A stretch of 64,000 nt of DNA, from the NCBI RefSeq assembly GCF_045629565.1, contig NZ_JAZQRL010000126.1, positions 109,971-173,970 on the forward strand, given 5' to 3'. The notes under the pieces were generated by a model. That model worked only from the letters and a program-made list of their open reading frames with translations, was not told the origin of the DNA and searched no databases. The translations under genes and the position numbers were made by a program. Below, piece after piece: positions 8,273-16,691 of this stretch (positions within the stretch are counted from its first letter, which is position 1; each line of letters opens with the position of its first letter). This stretch comes from Arcticibacter sp045629565 (GTDB lineage Bacteria; Bacteroidota; Bacteroidia; Sphingobacteriales; Sphingobacteriaceae).

Positions 8273-9658
8273 ATGAAATTAACCATTTGGGGTGCTGCTG
8301 AACAGGTTACCGGAAGCATGCATTTGCTGGAAGTCGGCAAATACAAAATACTCATAGATTGTGGCCTTGATTACGAGAAATCAACCAGACAAGAGGAGAA
8401 TGAGGTATTCCCTTTCAAACCTTCGGAAATCGACGTAGTCATTCTGACACATGCCCATATTGACCATTCAGGAAATTTGCCCACCTTGCTGCGTATGGGC
8501 TTTGAAGGACAAATTTTATGCACAGCTCCGACCGCTGACCTGGCAGAGCTGCTGCTCCTTGATTCAGTAAACCTCTTCATGGGAAGAATGCGAAAGAAGA
8601 GTCGTCGCTCAAGAAGTGTGTCGGGTCCGCGCCCGTTATATCTGCAAAAGCACGTCATGGAGACAGCCGGTCAGTTCGTCACGATCGGCTTCAACAGGCC
8701 ATTCAGGTTAAACGGTGACATCGAACTTGAACTCATACCCTCCGGACATCTGTTGGGAGCTGCATCAGTAGTGTTAAAGATTAATGAAAACGGATCAACG
8801 AAGACCATTGCGTTTTCTGGCGATGTCGGCAGAAAAAATTATCCCGTCATCGTGGATCCTCTGCCTCTTCCACAGGTTGACTACCTCGTGTGCGAATCCA
8901 CCTACGGTGGCCGCTACCACAGTAAAGACGAAACCATCGAAGAAACGCTGATCCGAACCATCGAAGAAACTTGTATTAAGACGCCCGGAAGACTAATTAT
9001 CCCTGCGTTTAGTATCGGACGTACCCAGGCTCTCGTCTACTCACTCAACAAAATCTTTTCCACAGGCAAGCTACCTCCCGTAAAAATCTTTGTTGATAGT
9101 CCTCTGGCAAATTACGCTACAGAAGTATACCGCAAGCACCATCATTATCTCAACGAAGATGCCCAATCTTTTTATAATTATAATGGTGATGAGTTTGAAT
9201 TTGACAACCTACATTATGTGCAGAACATGAAGGAAAGCAAATCACTTTCCAATTACCTCGAACCCTGCATCATCGTCTCTTCTGCCGGTATGCTTGAGGG
9301 TGGCCGGATTCAGGATCACCTCTATCATAACTTACAAAACTATTATTGTACTATTCTGTTCGTTGGATACAGTGCCAAAGGAACGTTGGGTCACCGCTTG
9401 CTAAGAGGTGACCAATTTGTACATCTCCGTGATCGTGAGCTGGCGGTCTATGCTAAAATCACACGAACGGATGCTCTTAGCGGACATGCAGATCACGAGG
9501 ATTTGGTCAATTTGGTAACATCCCAGGATAAGGCACGTTTGAAGTCGGTTTTCCTTGTACATGGAGAACCAGAGAGTATGCGCATGCTGGGAGAGGACCT
9601 GATGTCCAGAGGATACGCTGTATCGATTCCTGTAAAAGGACAACTATTCGCGCTTTAA
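8273..9658 (+). CDS. Metallo-beta-lactamase/beta-CASP RNA-processing nuclease
   Basis: A 461-residue beta-CASP protein related to CPSF-73, an enzyme family that cleaves or trims RNA. The metal site motif HAHIDHSGNLP begins at H60 (ligands H60, H62, D64, H65), with the further ligand Asp in FSGDVG. The beta-CASP insertion shows IIPAFSIGRTQAL, and the C-terminal part shows SGHADHEDL and VHGE, all expected for RNA-specific members. The HAD phosphatase gene follows 15 bases downstream, so the two may be cotranscribed. Confidence 0.9.
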   Translation: MKLTIWGAAEQVTGSMHLLEVGKYKILIDCGLDYEKSTRQEENEVFPFKPSEIDVVILTHAHIDHSGNLPTLLRMGFEGQILCTAPTADLAELLLLDSVNLFMGRMRKKSRRSRSVSGPRPLYLQKHVMETAGQFVTIGFNRPFRLNGDIELELIPSGHLLGAASVVLKINENGSTKTIAFSGDVGRKNYPVIVDPLPLPQVDYLVCESTYGGRYHSKDETIEETLIRTIEETCIKTPGRLIIPAFSIGRTQALVYSLNKIFSTGKLPPVKIFVDSPLANYATEVYRKHHHYLNEDAQSFYNYNGDEFEFDNLHYVQNMKESKSLSNYLEPCIIVSSAGMLEGGRIQDHLYHNLQNYYCTILFVGYSAKGTLGHRLLRGDQFVHLRDRELAVYAKITRTDALSGHADHEDLVNLVTSQDKARLKSVFLVHGEPESMRMLGEDLMSRGYAVSIPVKGQLFAL

Positions 9659-9673
9659 ATTAATCGAAACTAT

Positions 9674-10297
9674 ATGAAGTTTGACAGCATAATTTTTGAT
9701 ATGGATGGCACCCTATGGGATCCGACAGAACTATATCTGGAAGCTTGGAACAGCGGACTTAAGACATCTGGAATTGACAAGGTCTTAACCGCCGCCGACC
9801 TGAAACCCATGATGGGTGTTAACGGGAAAAGTGTTCTGGAAACACTTCTGCCAGGCCAGGATGACGATACCAGGCAACGGATTGCCGATGCGGTTAACGC
9901 ACGCAGGCGCGAGCTCATCACTTCAGGCGGTGGAACGATGTATCCTGGCGTGAAAGAAGGAATCAAAGAGCTATCTAAAAAATACAAGCTTTTTATCGTA
10001 AGCAATTGTCCCAAAGGCATCATTACGTTGTTTACGAGCCGCGCCGGAATCGCTGAATATATTGTCGATGAAATGGCTTATGGGTTTAATCTGAAGCCAA
10101 AAAATCACAACATAAAGCTGCTTATTAAGAAGCACAACCTGAAAAGCCCGGTTTATGTAGGAGACACCGATATTGACCGTGTTGAAAGTGAAATGGCCGG
10201 CATCCCCTTTGTATTTGTGAGCTACGGATTTGCAGTGGCCGAGCGATATGATCTGACGTTTGATAATTTCGATAGTCTTGTAAAGCACTTCTCCTGA
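9674..10297 (+). CDS. HAD superfamily phosphatase (PGPase-like)
   Basis: Haloacid dehalogenase-like hydrolase of 207 residues. Motif I is FDMDGT at 8-13 with D9 nucleophile and D11 acid/base, motif II is IVSN, and motif IV is VGDTDID near the C-terminus. The helical cap between motifs I and II is that of subclass I, like phosphoglycolate phosphatase or beta-phosphoglucomutase. The Trp of the GTLWDP context occurs in several small-molecule phosphatases. The substrate cannot be named. Confidence 0.85.
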   Translation: MKFDSIIFDMDGTLWDPTELYLEAWNSGLKTSGIDKVLTAADLKPMMGVNGKSVLETLLPGQDDDTRQRIADAVNARRRELITSGGGTMYPGVKEGIKELSKKYKLFIVSNCPKGIITLFTSRAGIAEYIVDEMAYGFNLKPKNHNIKLLIKKHNLKSPVYVGDTDIDRVESEMAGIPFVFVSYGFAVAERYDLTFDNFDSLVKHFS

Positions 10298-10354
10298 AAT
10301 TTGCGAAAAACTCTATATCTTCGACGCGCTAAACGAAGCTTAACCTAATCCATT

Positions 10355-11116
10355 ATGAACTCCATGAAAATTCCGAGACGTTCTTTCCTTAAGAGTACTA
10401 TAATCGCCAGTGTGGCTACTTTGACCCTTCCCGAAATTGCATTGGCCTCCATTCCCTCCATGAAGCAAAAGAAGACTCTTTTGAAAAATAACGCCGTTAT
10501 TCTTTTCCAGGGAGATTCGATAACTGATGCTGGGAGATCCAAAACCGAAGGAAAACCCAATCATGCTGGGGCTCTGGGATCAGGTTATGCATTTTTAGCA
10601 TCAGCAAATCTGATGGGATCTTACCCCGAAAAATCTTTGAAGATTTACAACAGAGGCATCAGTGGAAACAAGGTCTATCAGCTTGCCGACCGCTGGGAAC
10701 GCGATACAATCGAGATCCAGCCCGACGTGTTGAGTATCCTGATTGGCGTAAACGACTTCTGGCATATGATGAATGGAACCTATAAAGGAACGCTTGAAAC
10801 CTACAGGAATGACTACAGAAATTTGCTGAGCCTTACCAAAGCTAAACTACCGAATGTGCAGCTAATCATCGGCGAGCCTTTTGCTCTCAAAGGAACATCG
10901 GTTAAACCAGACTGGTTTCCGCTGTTTCATGATTACAGGGCAGTAGCAAGGGAAATCGCGAACGAGTTTAACGCGACGTTTATTCCCTACCAGCAGATAT
11001 TCGATAAAGCGCTTGAACTTGCTCCCGTATCGTATTGGGCACCCGATGGAGTGCACCCCTCCATAGCAGGGGCACAGTTAATGGCCGGCAGCGTCTTACA
11101 GGTATTCCGGAAATAG
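10355..11116 (+). CDS. SGNH/GDSL hydrolase with twin-arginine signal
   Basis: Exported esterase or carbohydrate deacetylase of 253 residues. The N-terminus holds PRRSFLK (7-13), a twin-arginine (Tat) motif, followed by a hydrophobic stretch and ALA near 29-31, so it should leave the cytoplasm folded. Block I is FQGDSITD with nucleophile S55, block II includes RGISGNK, block III GVND and block V DGVHPS with D231 and H234. This is a complete SGNH catalytic set. The substrate is likely an acylated polysaccharide or lipid, by family only. Confidence 0.88.
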   Translation: MNSMKIPRRSFLKSTIIASVATLTLPEIALASIPSMKQKKTLLKNNAVILFQGDSITDAGRSKTEGKPNHAGALGSGYAFLASANLMGSYPEKSLKIYNRGISGNKVYQLADRWERDTIEIQPDVLSILIGVNDFWHMMNGTYKGTLETYRNDYRNLLSLTKAKLPNVQLIIGEPFALKGTSVKPDWFPLFHDYRAVAREIANEFNATFIPYQQIFDKALELAPVSYWAPDGVHPSIAGAQLMAGSVLQVFRK

Positions 11117-11120
11117 CCGT

Positions 11121-11375
11121 CTACTGATCAAGACTGGTGTCATTGTAAATACTTTTGTTGGCATCGTCAACGGTAATAAAAGTATACGTGTCCAAAACGT
11201 TTTCAAACTCATCGTCATCATCCCATAACGGGATGATTGGCTTTTGATGATTAATAGTAATGAAGGCATTCATTGCTGCGATTCTTTCCTTCTCCACACA
11301 AGGAATGCCTGCATTACTAATTCCCGCCTGAACGGCAGTTTCTGTTTCATGACATATAAAAAATAGTTGTTTCAT
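11121..11375 (-). CDS. Small hypothetical protein (84 residues)
   Basis: The frame is open further upstream, but the ATG at 11375 gives a natural start, MKQLFFICHET. The product is acidic, with a WDDDDEF patch near the middle, and no membrane segment. It faces the SGNH gene with only 4 bases between the stops. I do not recognise a family. Codon use looks ordinary, but with no family match it could be a chance frame. Confidence 0.45.
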   Translation of the reverse strand: MKQLFFICHETETAVQAGISNAGIPCVEKERIAAMNAFITINHQKPIIPLWDDDDEFENVLDTYTFITVDDANKSIYNDTSLDQ

Positions 11376-11501
11376 AGATCTTTGAACTTCTAATAACCAC
11401 TCCATCAGCAATTAGTTTGTGAGGTATGGCCTAATAACTGCATCCAGTCTCCGACGATTAAAATATTGCTCATCCTGAAACAATAAGACACCAGATTTGT
11501 T

Positions 11502-11687
11502 ATGTTCATTATGATTAATGACAATATCTATATTACTTACATATTCAAAGACCGCAATACCAACCAGTTGATTCAACAATTGGTTGTGAGAAACACGGTA
11601 AAGGCATATGAAAGTGTGCTGCTTACTATCCAACAACTTACAGAAAAATACTCTTTGTCAGCTCAGGATATCATTGTAGAAAACTAG
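11502..11687 (+). CDS. Small hypothetical protein (61 residues)
   Basis: Predicted product is a mixed alpha/beta peptide: an N-terminal strand-like stretch NIYITYIFKD, a QLIQQL segment and a helical C-terminal half ending DIIVEN. A second Met four residues in is an equally good start. There is no clear ribosome site or -7 box. An opposing 74-codon frame overlaps it at 11412-11636; the composition of the plus frame looks more protein-like. Confidence 0.4.
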   Translation: MFIMINDNIYITYIFKDRNTNQLIQQLVVRNTVKAYESVLLTIQQLTEKYSLSAQDIIVEN

Positions 11688-12199
11688 TCAACTCATTTGC
11701 TGGTTTTTCAATTTATTCTGGATGAAAGCGAAGCTAGCTGATATGATCGCTGAAAAGAGCAGGTTATAGTGGCAGTACCCGCCGGATAAACACAAACAAG
11801 GGGACCTGGTATATCCCCTACCCTTTCCTTACTGTCTGCTTGAACATACGCTGTATTTTTTTACGGAACAAGGTAGAACGGTAGAAGGCTGTCCGCTTTT
11901 TAGCAGATCAGGTATGGAGAAAGGTAAGGGCTTAAAGTAAAACGCCTTTATATGAAGGTGTAAACGGCCCCACTTAGTGCCGTGATTAGTCCGACTTTAC
12001 GCACACCAAGTCGGACTAATCACGGCATTAAGTGCGGCTAATGTCGCCTTCATATAATCGTTATCTTTAATAACATTGCCTGTCTTATACTGAAAATACC
12101 TTACACTTATCGAACAGTGAAAGAAGTCACTTATACATGCAGGGCATGTCTTCTCTCCTATATCGCCTGCAACTAATCTTAATTACCTCGTCAAAAATA
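11688..12199. other. Intergenic region without a convincing gene
   Basis: Over 500 bases with no frame I would call. It holds the 110-bp inverted repeat at 11948-12057 and a short GGGGA/TCCCC inverted repeat near 11800-11820, and it ends at the dps terminator. I do not recognise a known RNA family. Confidence 0.6.
11948..12057. repeat. 110-bp near-perfect inverted repeat (50-nt arms, 10-nt loop)
   Basis: Arms 11948-11997 and 12008-12057 pair without gaps; I count 42 of 50 positions matching. The outer 11 bases (TTATATGAAGG / CCTTCATATAA) and the inner 19 bases are perfect, with the mismatches clustered between. The loop is TACGCACACC. It is far longer than an intrinsic terminator and has no poly-T tail. 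It could be a miniature inverted-repeat element or the gene for a hairpin RNA; no flanking target duplication is evident. Confidence 0.8.
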
Positions 12200-12228
12200 A
12201 AGGCCTGATTTATACAAAATCAAGCCTT
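12200..12228 (-). terminator. Intrinsic terminator of dps
   Basis: On the minus strand the stem AAGGCTTGATTT / AAATCAGGCCTT (one mismatch) with loop TGTAT is followed by TATTTTTG. It lies 27 bases past the dps stop codon. Confidence 0.75.
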
Positions 12229-12254
12229 CAGATTAATAGTATTTAAAACGGATG

Positions 12255-12734
12255 TTAACTCTTTCCGCAAAATGCTCTCAGCATCCAGGTATTCTTTTCT
12301 TTAAACTGCATAAAGCGATTGATCATATCATTCGTTCCTTCGTCACCGCTTGCAGCAGTCGCTTCCATGAGATTACGCTCCATTTCAATCAGGGCATTAA
12401 AATCTTCCAGAATGGCTTCTACCAGCTTGATATCTTCCATTCCGATGGTATTAATCTCCTTTATCGTCGCCGTATTAATGTAGTCCTGATAAGTACTTAA
12501 AGGAGCCTTTCCTAAAGTGAGAATTCGCTCAGCAAGTTCGTCAATCGTTGCTACTGCATTAGTATACAACTCTTCAAACTTCACGTGGAGCGTAAAGAAA
12601 CTCTTTCCTTTCACATTCCAGTGGGCTCCCCTTAGCTTCTGGTAATGGATATGATAATTGGCAAGATAATCATTTAGCTCGTCAACTACTGGACGTACAT
12701 CCGTGTCCTTTAATCCGATTTGTTCAGCTTCCAT
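12255..12734 (-). CDS. dps: Dps-type DNA-binding ferritin
   Basis: Mini-ferritin of 159 residues that forms a dodecamer, oxidises ferrous iron with hydrogen peroxide and protects DNA in starvation and oxidative stress. The inter-subunit ferroxidase ligands line up with E. coli Dps spacing: H38 (in GAHWN), H50, E54, D65 and E69. The length is typical, and a stem-loop terminator follows. The N-terminus is short and only weakly basic, so DNA binding may be poor. The gene stands alone; the next gene upstream ends 47 bases away. Confidence 0.93.
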   Translation of the reverse strand: MEAEQIGLKDTDVRPVVDELNDYLANYHIHYQKLRGAHWNVKGKSFFTLHVKFEELYTNAVATIDELAERILTLGKAPLSTYQDYINTATIKEINTIGMEDIKLVEAILEDFNALIEMERNLMEATAASGDEGTNDMINRFMQFKEKNTWMLRAFCGKS

Positions 12735-12781
12735 AAATGCATTATTTTATATCAATAACCGAAGTCCTCGCCATAAGGTTT

Positions 12782-14128
12782 CTACGAAATCATCTTTCTT
12801 ACAAATACATTATAATTCTCCTGCTTCTCAACATAAACGGGTGTACCTTTCTCCAGATATCCGTCGAGTGCAATAGCATCGTACCAAACCCCCTCGATCT
12901 CAATCTTTCCGGACGGACGCATGTCGGTTTTAGCAAACCCTTCTTTTCCGACAATGCCGGCGGACTGCTTTCCGCTAACATATCCAAGATCAGACCGCTG
13001 TTCATCTTCCAGTACCAACCTTCTGAAAACAGGTGTTTTCATGATCGATTTTCCGAGTATAACGGATATTACGATAGAAGCAACCATAGAGAACAGCACG
13101 ATGATTACCGCCGTGGTCAGCTGTTCAGAGCCTGTAACATTGAAGTCAAAAAAGTCATTCAAAACCATACTCAAGGCCAATCCGGCCACTATACAAATAA
13201 TACCTAAGATCCCTGCTACTCCAAAACCCGGAATAACAAATACTTCCAGCAGCAGCAAAACAATTCCGACCAGGAAAAGGCCGATCTCCCAATGAGCAGC
13301 CAGACCTTCCAAATATAACGGCGCGAAGAACAATGCTGCGGCTACGACTGAAACGAGCAGAGCAAATCCTATGCCCGGCGTTTGCATTTCGAAATAGATC
13401 CCGCCTATTATCAGAAGAATCAAAAAACCACTAACCACCGGAGATATCAGAAACGCAATGATGCGATCAATGGTGGTCACCTGGTGATCTATACGATTTT
13501 TGAGGTCCAGTCCTTCCGCCGTAAAAATTTGCTCAACATCAGCAGCCTCGGCCTGGCAATAGCCAACTTTAATTGCCTCTTTACTGGTTAATGTAAGAAC
13601 CTTCCCTTTGGGATTAACATCTTTTATTTCCACATCCGGATCTACAAAGGCTTCGGCGATCCGTGGATCGCGGCCCTTAGCCTCGGCCGTTGCCCGCATG
13701 AGTCCACGCATGTATGACTGGTATTTTTCAGGCAGTACGGTACCTTTGGTATCGACTACGCTGGCTGCACCGATACTTGCACCTGGCTTCATATAGATCT
13801 TGTCACAGGCGATTGATATCAAAGCTCCTGCTGACGCTGCATTATTATCAATGAAAACAATGGTTTTCATACGCGAATTCAAAATGGCAGATCTGATCGA
13901 ATCAGCATACTCGACCATCCCACCGAAGGTATTCATCCGGATGATGACCGTGGAGGCACCCAACTGGTTAGCTTGATCAAATGCCTTTTTCGTTTGCCTC
14001 CATGATGGGGGGCCAATCTCATCGTGCAGATCAAACACATATACTTTTGCTGACTGACTCCACAGCAAGACGGGGAAAAATAATGTGAAAGTCAATAATA
14101 TAATTCTAACAATAGCAGAACGATTCAT
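12782..14128 (-). CDS. NfeD family membrane serine protease (ClpP-class plus NfeD domain)
   Basis: Long-form NfeD protein, 448 residues from the ATG at 14128; an upstream in-frame start would overlap the divergent gene. A signal peptide (about 1-25) leads to a ClpP-like protease domain with S99 in NNAASAGA and a likely general-base Lys near 135, the Ser-Lys dyad arrangement of archaeal PH1510. Next come several transmembrane helices (about 225-375) and a C-terminal OB-fold domain containing GKIEIEGVWYDA. Members cleave hydrophobic membrane-protein segments and are usually paired with a stomatin; no stomatin gene is adjacent here. Confidence 0.88.
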   Translation of the reverse strand: MNRSAIVRIILLTFTLFFPVLLWSQSAKVYVFDLHDEIGPPSWRQTKKAFDQANQLGASTVIIRMNTFGGMVEYADSIRSAILNSRMKTIVFIDNNAASAGALISIACDKIYMKPGASIGAASVVDTKGTVLPEKYQSYMRGLMRATAEAKGRDPRIAEAFVDPDVEIKDVNPKGKVLTLTSKEAIKVGYCQAEAADVEQIFTAEGLDLKNRIDHQVTTIDRIIAFLISPVVSGFLILLIIGGIYFEMQTPGIGFALLVSVVAAALFFAPLYLEGLAAHWEIGLFLVGIVLLLLEVFVIPGFGVAGILGIICIVAGLALSMVLNDFFDFNVTGSEQLTTAVIIVLFSMVASIVISVILGKSIMKTPVFRRLVLEDEQRSDLGYVSGKQSAGIVGKEGFAKTDMRPSGKIEIEGVWYDAIALDGYLEKGTPVYVEKQENYNVFVRKMIS

Positions 14129-14145
14129 ATTTGCTAATTTTGAAA

Positions 14146-14919
14146 ATGTCTTCAACCACTAAATATACACTAAAACCGTCCCTTCGGGCAAACTTTAAGG
14201 GAATAATTTGGAAGGTTGAAACTGATGCCGCGAACCGCATTATTGCTGTCGAAACACGGAATTCTGAAAATCGCACTGCCAGCTACTCGGCATTTAACTT
14301 TGAAACCGGAAGGACGCTTTTCAAAGAGGTAACCGTGCAGGACAGTTGGCACTGGGGACTCGATATGGCTTGCCATAGCTTGGTCTATCTACACAGCTAT
14401 GTAAATGAAAAGACTCCCGAGCATAAGGCAATCATTGCACTAGACACTTCCGGAAGTATCGCCTGGCAGATCTATAACCGCACATTAGACAGTGCAATTG
14501 CAGAGGGCCTCGTTGTGTATAACCCAACGGTACAGCAGAAGCAGTATGAGTTGCTTAACCCTGTTTCGGGAATAATCGAGAAAAGCAATATCAGCAGTTT
14601 TATACCACTTGGCAGAAACATTTATTTCCCCGAAATAACAACAGACCAGGACCTCCTGAAAAGCATTGAAGAGATAGGCACACCCGTTGGGCCGGTTTCA
14701 TACCTTGTTCACAATGGTAAAGAATGTGTTTCATTTCATGCCGCCGAGAATTCAATTCTATCACAATACCTGGTTATACGGACTAACGGTATCGTGATTC
14801 ACGAAGAAATCCTTGAGCATAACATACAAAAACTCAATCCCGAACCGTTCTATATCGAGCAAGACCATTTATTCTGCATAAGGAATAACAAAGCAGAAAT
14901 TGTGGCATATTTAGTATAA
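14146..14919 (+). CDS. DUF4905-like protein
   Basis: Cytoplasmic protein of 257 residues from the ATG at 14146; the open frame reaches a TTG at 14131. It shows repeated beta-strand stretches (for example GIIWKVETD, WHWGLDMACHSLVYLHSY, IALDTSGSIAWQIYN), like a partial beta-propeller, with no signal peptide. It resembles the DUF4905 family common in Sphingobacteriaceae, where it is found next to LysM and uridine-kinase genes; this is from memory. Function is unknown. The -7-like TAATTTTG ends 3 bases before the ATG, so the message may be nearly leaderless. Confidence 0.65.
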   Translation: MSSTTKYTLKPSLRANFKGIIWKVETDAANRIIAVETRNSENRTASYSAFNFETGRTLFKEVTVQDSWHWGLDMACHSLVYLHSYVNEKTPEHKAIIALDTSGSIAWQIYNRTLDSAIAEGLVVYNPTVQQKQYELLNPVSGIIEKSNISSFIPLGRNIYFPEITTDQDLLKSIEEIGTPVGPVSYLVHNGKECVSFHAAENSILSQYLVIRTNGIVIHEEILEHNIQKLNPEPFYIEQDHLFCIRNNKAEIVAYLV

Positions 14920-14955
14920 TTGTAACCTTTTAATTTAAACATACAGAAAAAATAA

Positions 14956-15786
14956 ATGCGTTTTATTTTAGCAAGTGTTTGCATATTTGTTTCAGGCGGT
15001 GTATTTGCAAACAGCCGGCTAGACTCAGTCGGCCGTGAAAACAACAATGGAAAATTAGTTATTATCCACTCTGTAAATCCAAAAGAATCATATTACTCTA
15101 TAGGCCGCTTGTACAAAGTGGCGGCAAAAGATATTCAGTCCTTTAACAAGGTTCAAATCTTACGGCCGGGCTCGTTAGTAAAAGTTCCAACTGAGCGTCC
15201 GTTTGTCAGCGTCCTGCCGGCGGTTAATCAAGCAACCAGCGCTCAAAAGCAGGATGACGGACTTGTAGATTATAAGGTTGGCCCTAAAGAAACCTTATTT
15301 GCAATAGCCCGCAGGTTCAATACACATGTAGAGTCCATAAAGCAACTGAATAATTTAAAGGGTAATGGTCTGGCAGTAGGGCAAGTGATCAAAGTGAAGC
15401 CCGGAGCAGGTGCGCCTTTGCCCCCAGTGGAAACGGTTCTTGAAGTGGCAAAATCCGATTCTGACAGGGTCATTCCGCAAATGCCGGTGAACCGATACGG
15501 GTTGAAAGAAAAGACGGAGAAAGGAATCGCGACATGGATCTCTGATGAGAACCTGGATTCGTCAAAAATGCTTGCACTTCACAAAACTGCTCCTGTGGGT
15601 ACAGTCGTCCGTATCAGCAACCCGATGACAGGCAAGACTACGTTCGCAAAGGTTGTTGGTAAGTATACTGAAAACACCACGACCAAAGACGTTATAATTG
15701 TCATTACCCAAGCTACGGCTGATCTTCTGGGTGTGCTCGACAAACGTTTCTTAGTGACTATAGACTACGGTGTTCCCAATGAATAA
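14956..15786 (+). CDS. Secreted LysM protein with RlpA-like C-terminal domain
   Basis: Exported protein of 276 residues that probably binds peptidoglycan. A signal peptide (about 1-18) is followed by two LysM domains, about 33-77 (SYYSIGRLYKV) and 98-144 (ETLFAIARRF), and a C-terminal double-psi beta-barrel-like region about 175-272 (TAPVGTVVRISNPMTGK). It may organise or remodel the wall; no lytic residues can be assigned. The last 8 bases overlap the start of the uridine kinase gene, so the two are translationally coupled. Confidence 0.85.
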   Translation: MRFILASVCIFVSGGVFANSRLDSVGRENNNGKLVIIHSVNPKESYYSIGRLYKVAAKDIQSFNKVQILRPGSLVKVPTERPFVSVLPAVNQATSAQKQDDGLVDYKVGPKETLFAIARRFNTHVESIKQLNNLKGNGLAVGQVIKVKPGAGAPLPPVETVLEVAKSDSDRVIPQMPVNRYGLKEKTEKGIATWISDENLDSSKMLALHKTAPVGTVVRISNPMTGKTTFAKVVGKYTENTTTKDVIIVITQATADLLGVLDKRFLVTIDYGVPNE

Positions 15787-16417
15787 GCCTTTCGTCATCG
15801 GAATAGCAGGGGGAAGCGGCTCCGGCAAAACATTCTTTCTTAATTGTTTCCTGCATCATTTTACAGATGATCAGGTTAGTCTTATATCGCAGGATGACTA
15901 TTACAGGCCAATAGAAGATCAACCGCGGGATGAAAATGGCTGGGTGAATTTTGATCTCCCCGAATGCATTGAAGATGAAAAGCTCTTAAACGATCTTTCG
16001 ATATTGCTTCGCGGCCAATCTGTTCAGAAAAAAGAATACACGTTCAATGTAGACAAGGAGAAGGCGAAAATGCTCACCATCAAGTCGGCTCCTATTATTA
16101 TCGTTGAAGGGCTATTTGTATTCCACTACGCGAAGCTTGCTTCATTATTCGATATGAAGATCTTCCTGGATGCAGATGAAGAGATTACCTTGAACCGAAG
16201 GCTGAAACGGGATATCAGAGAGCGAGGGTATGACCATGACATGATTATGTATCAATGGACCAATCATGTACTGCCTGCCTACAATTCGTATCTTTTACCG
16301 TATAAAGATAGTGCTGATAAGATTATCATTAATAACTCTCATGTTGCTGACGACATTATAGAGGTTACTAAAGAGCTGGCGACCGAGTTAAAAGACTCAG
16401 TTCTCATTGATTATTAG
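15779..16417 (+). CDS. udk: Uridine kinase
   Basis: Phosphorylates uridine and cytidine to UMP and CMP in pyrimidine salvage; 212 residues, typical of Udk. The P-loop is GGSGSGKT at 11-18, followed by the substrate region SQDDYYRP and FDLPE, and a later Arg-rich lid RRLKRDIRERG. The chosen ATG overlaps the end of the LysM gene as ATGAATAA; an earlier in-frame codon at 15770 would give a poorer N-terminus. Confidence 0.92.
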   Translation: MNKPFVIGIAGGSGSGKTFFLNCFLHHFTDDQVSLISQDDYYRPIEDQPRDENGWVNFDLPECIEDEKLLNDLSILLRGQSVQKKEYTFNVDKEKAKMLTIKSAPIIIVEGLFVFHYAKLASLFDMKIFLDADEEITLNRRLKRDIRERGYDHDMIMYQWTNHVLPAYNSYLLPYKDSADKIIINNSHVADDIIEVTKELATELKDSVLIDY

Positions 16418-16442
16418 CATCTTTGCATGAATAAATCTACCA

Positions 16443-16598
16443 ATGGAGAATTTGATAAGTGAGAAGAGCGAGATCCCGACCGATCCTGGATCTTTTAAGG
16501 GAATAGGTAAATGTCTTTTTTGTTGTGCAAGCAAAAAATGCTGCAAGAAATATAAAAAAGGAAAACGATGTAAAGATTGTCCAGGAAAAAAGAAGTAA
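16443..16598 (+). CDS. Small Cys- and Lys-rich protein (51 residues)
   Basis: The frame begins at the ATG of ATGGAGAATTTG and ends at TAA. After an acidic N-terminal third come seven cysteines, in the arrangement CLFCC, KKCCKKY and RCKDC, within a strongly basic tail ending PGKKK. This is not a random composition and suggests a small metal-binding (zinc or Fe-S) protein. It lies 25 bases after udk, with a near-consensus -7 box (CATCTTTG) at 16418-16425. I believe similar short proteins occur near this locus in Pedobacter relatives but cannot confirm it. Confidence 0.6.
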   Translation: MENLISEKSEIPTDPGSFKGIGKCLFCCASKKCCKKYKKGKRCKDCPGKKK

Positions 16599-16691
16599 GT
16601 GGCTCTTTTTTATGTCAGATTGTCATTCTTTCATAATTGGAACAAGCCTTGATCTAAAGTCATTGAAACATTTAACATATTTCAAAAGACT

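Noticed and set aside
11412..11636. 74-codon minus-strand frame opposite the 61-residue gene
   Set aside because: Its composition (many His, Asn and Arg) is not protein-like and it has no promoter; the plus-strand frame fits better.
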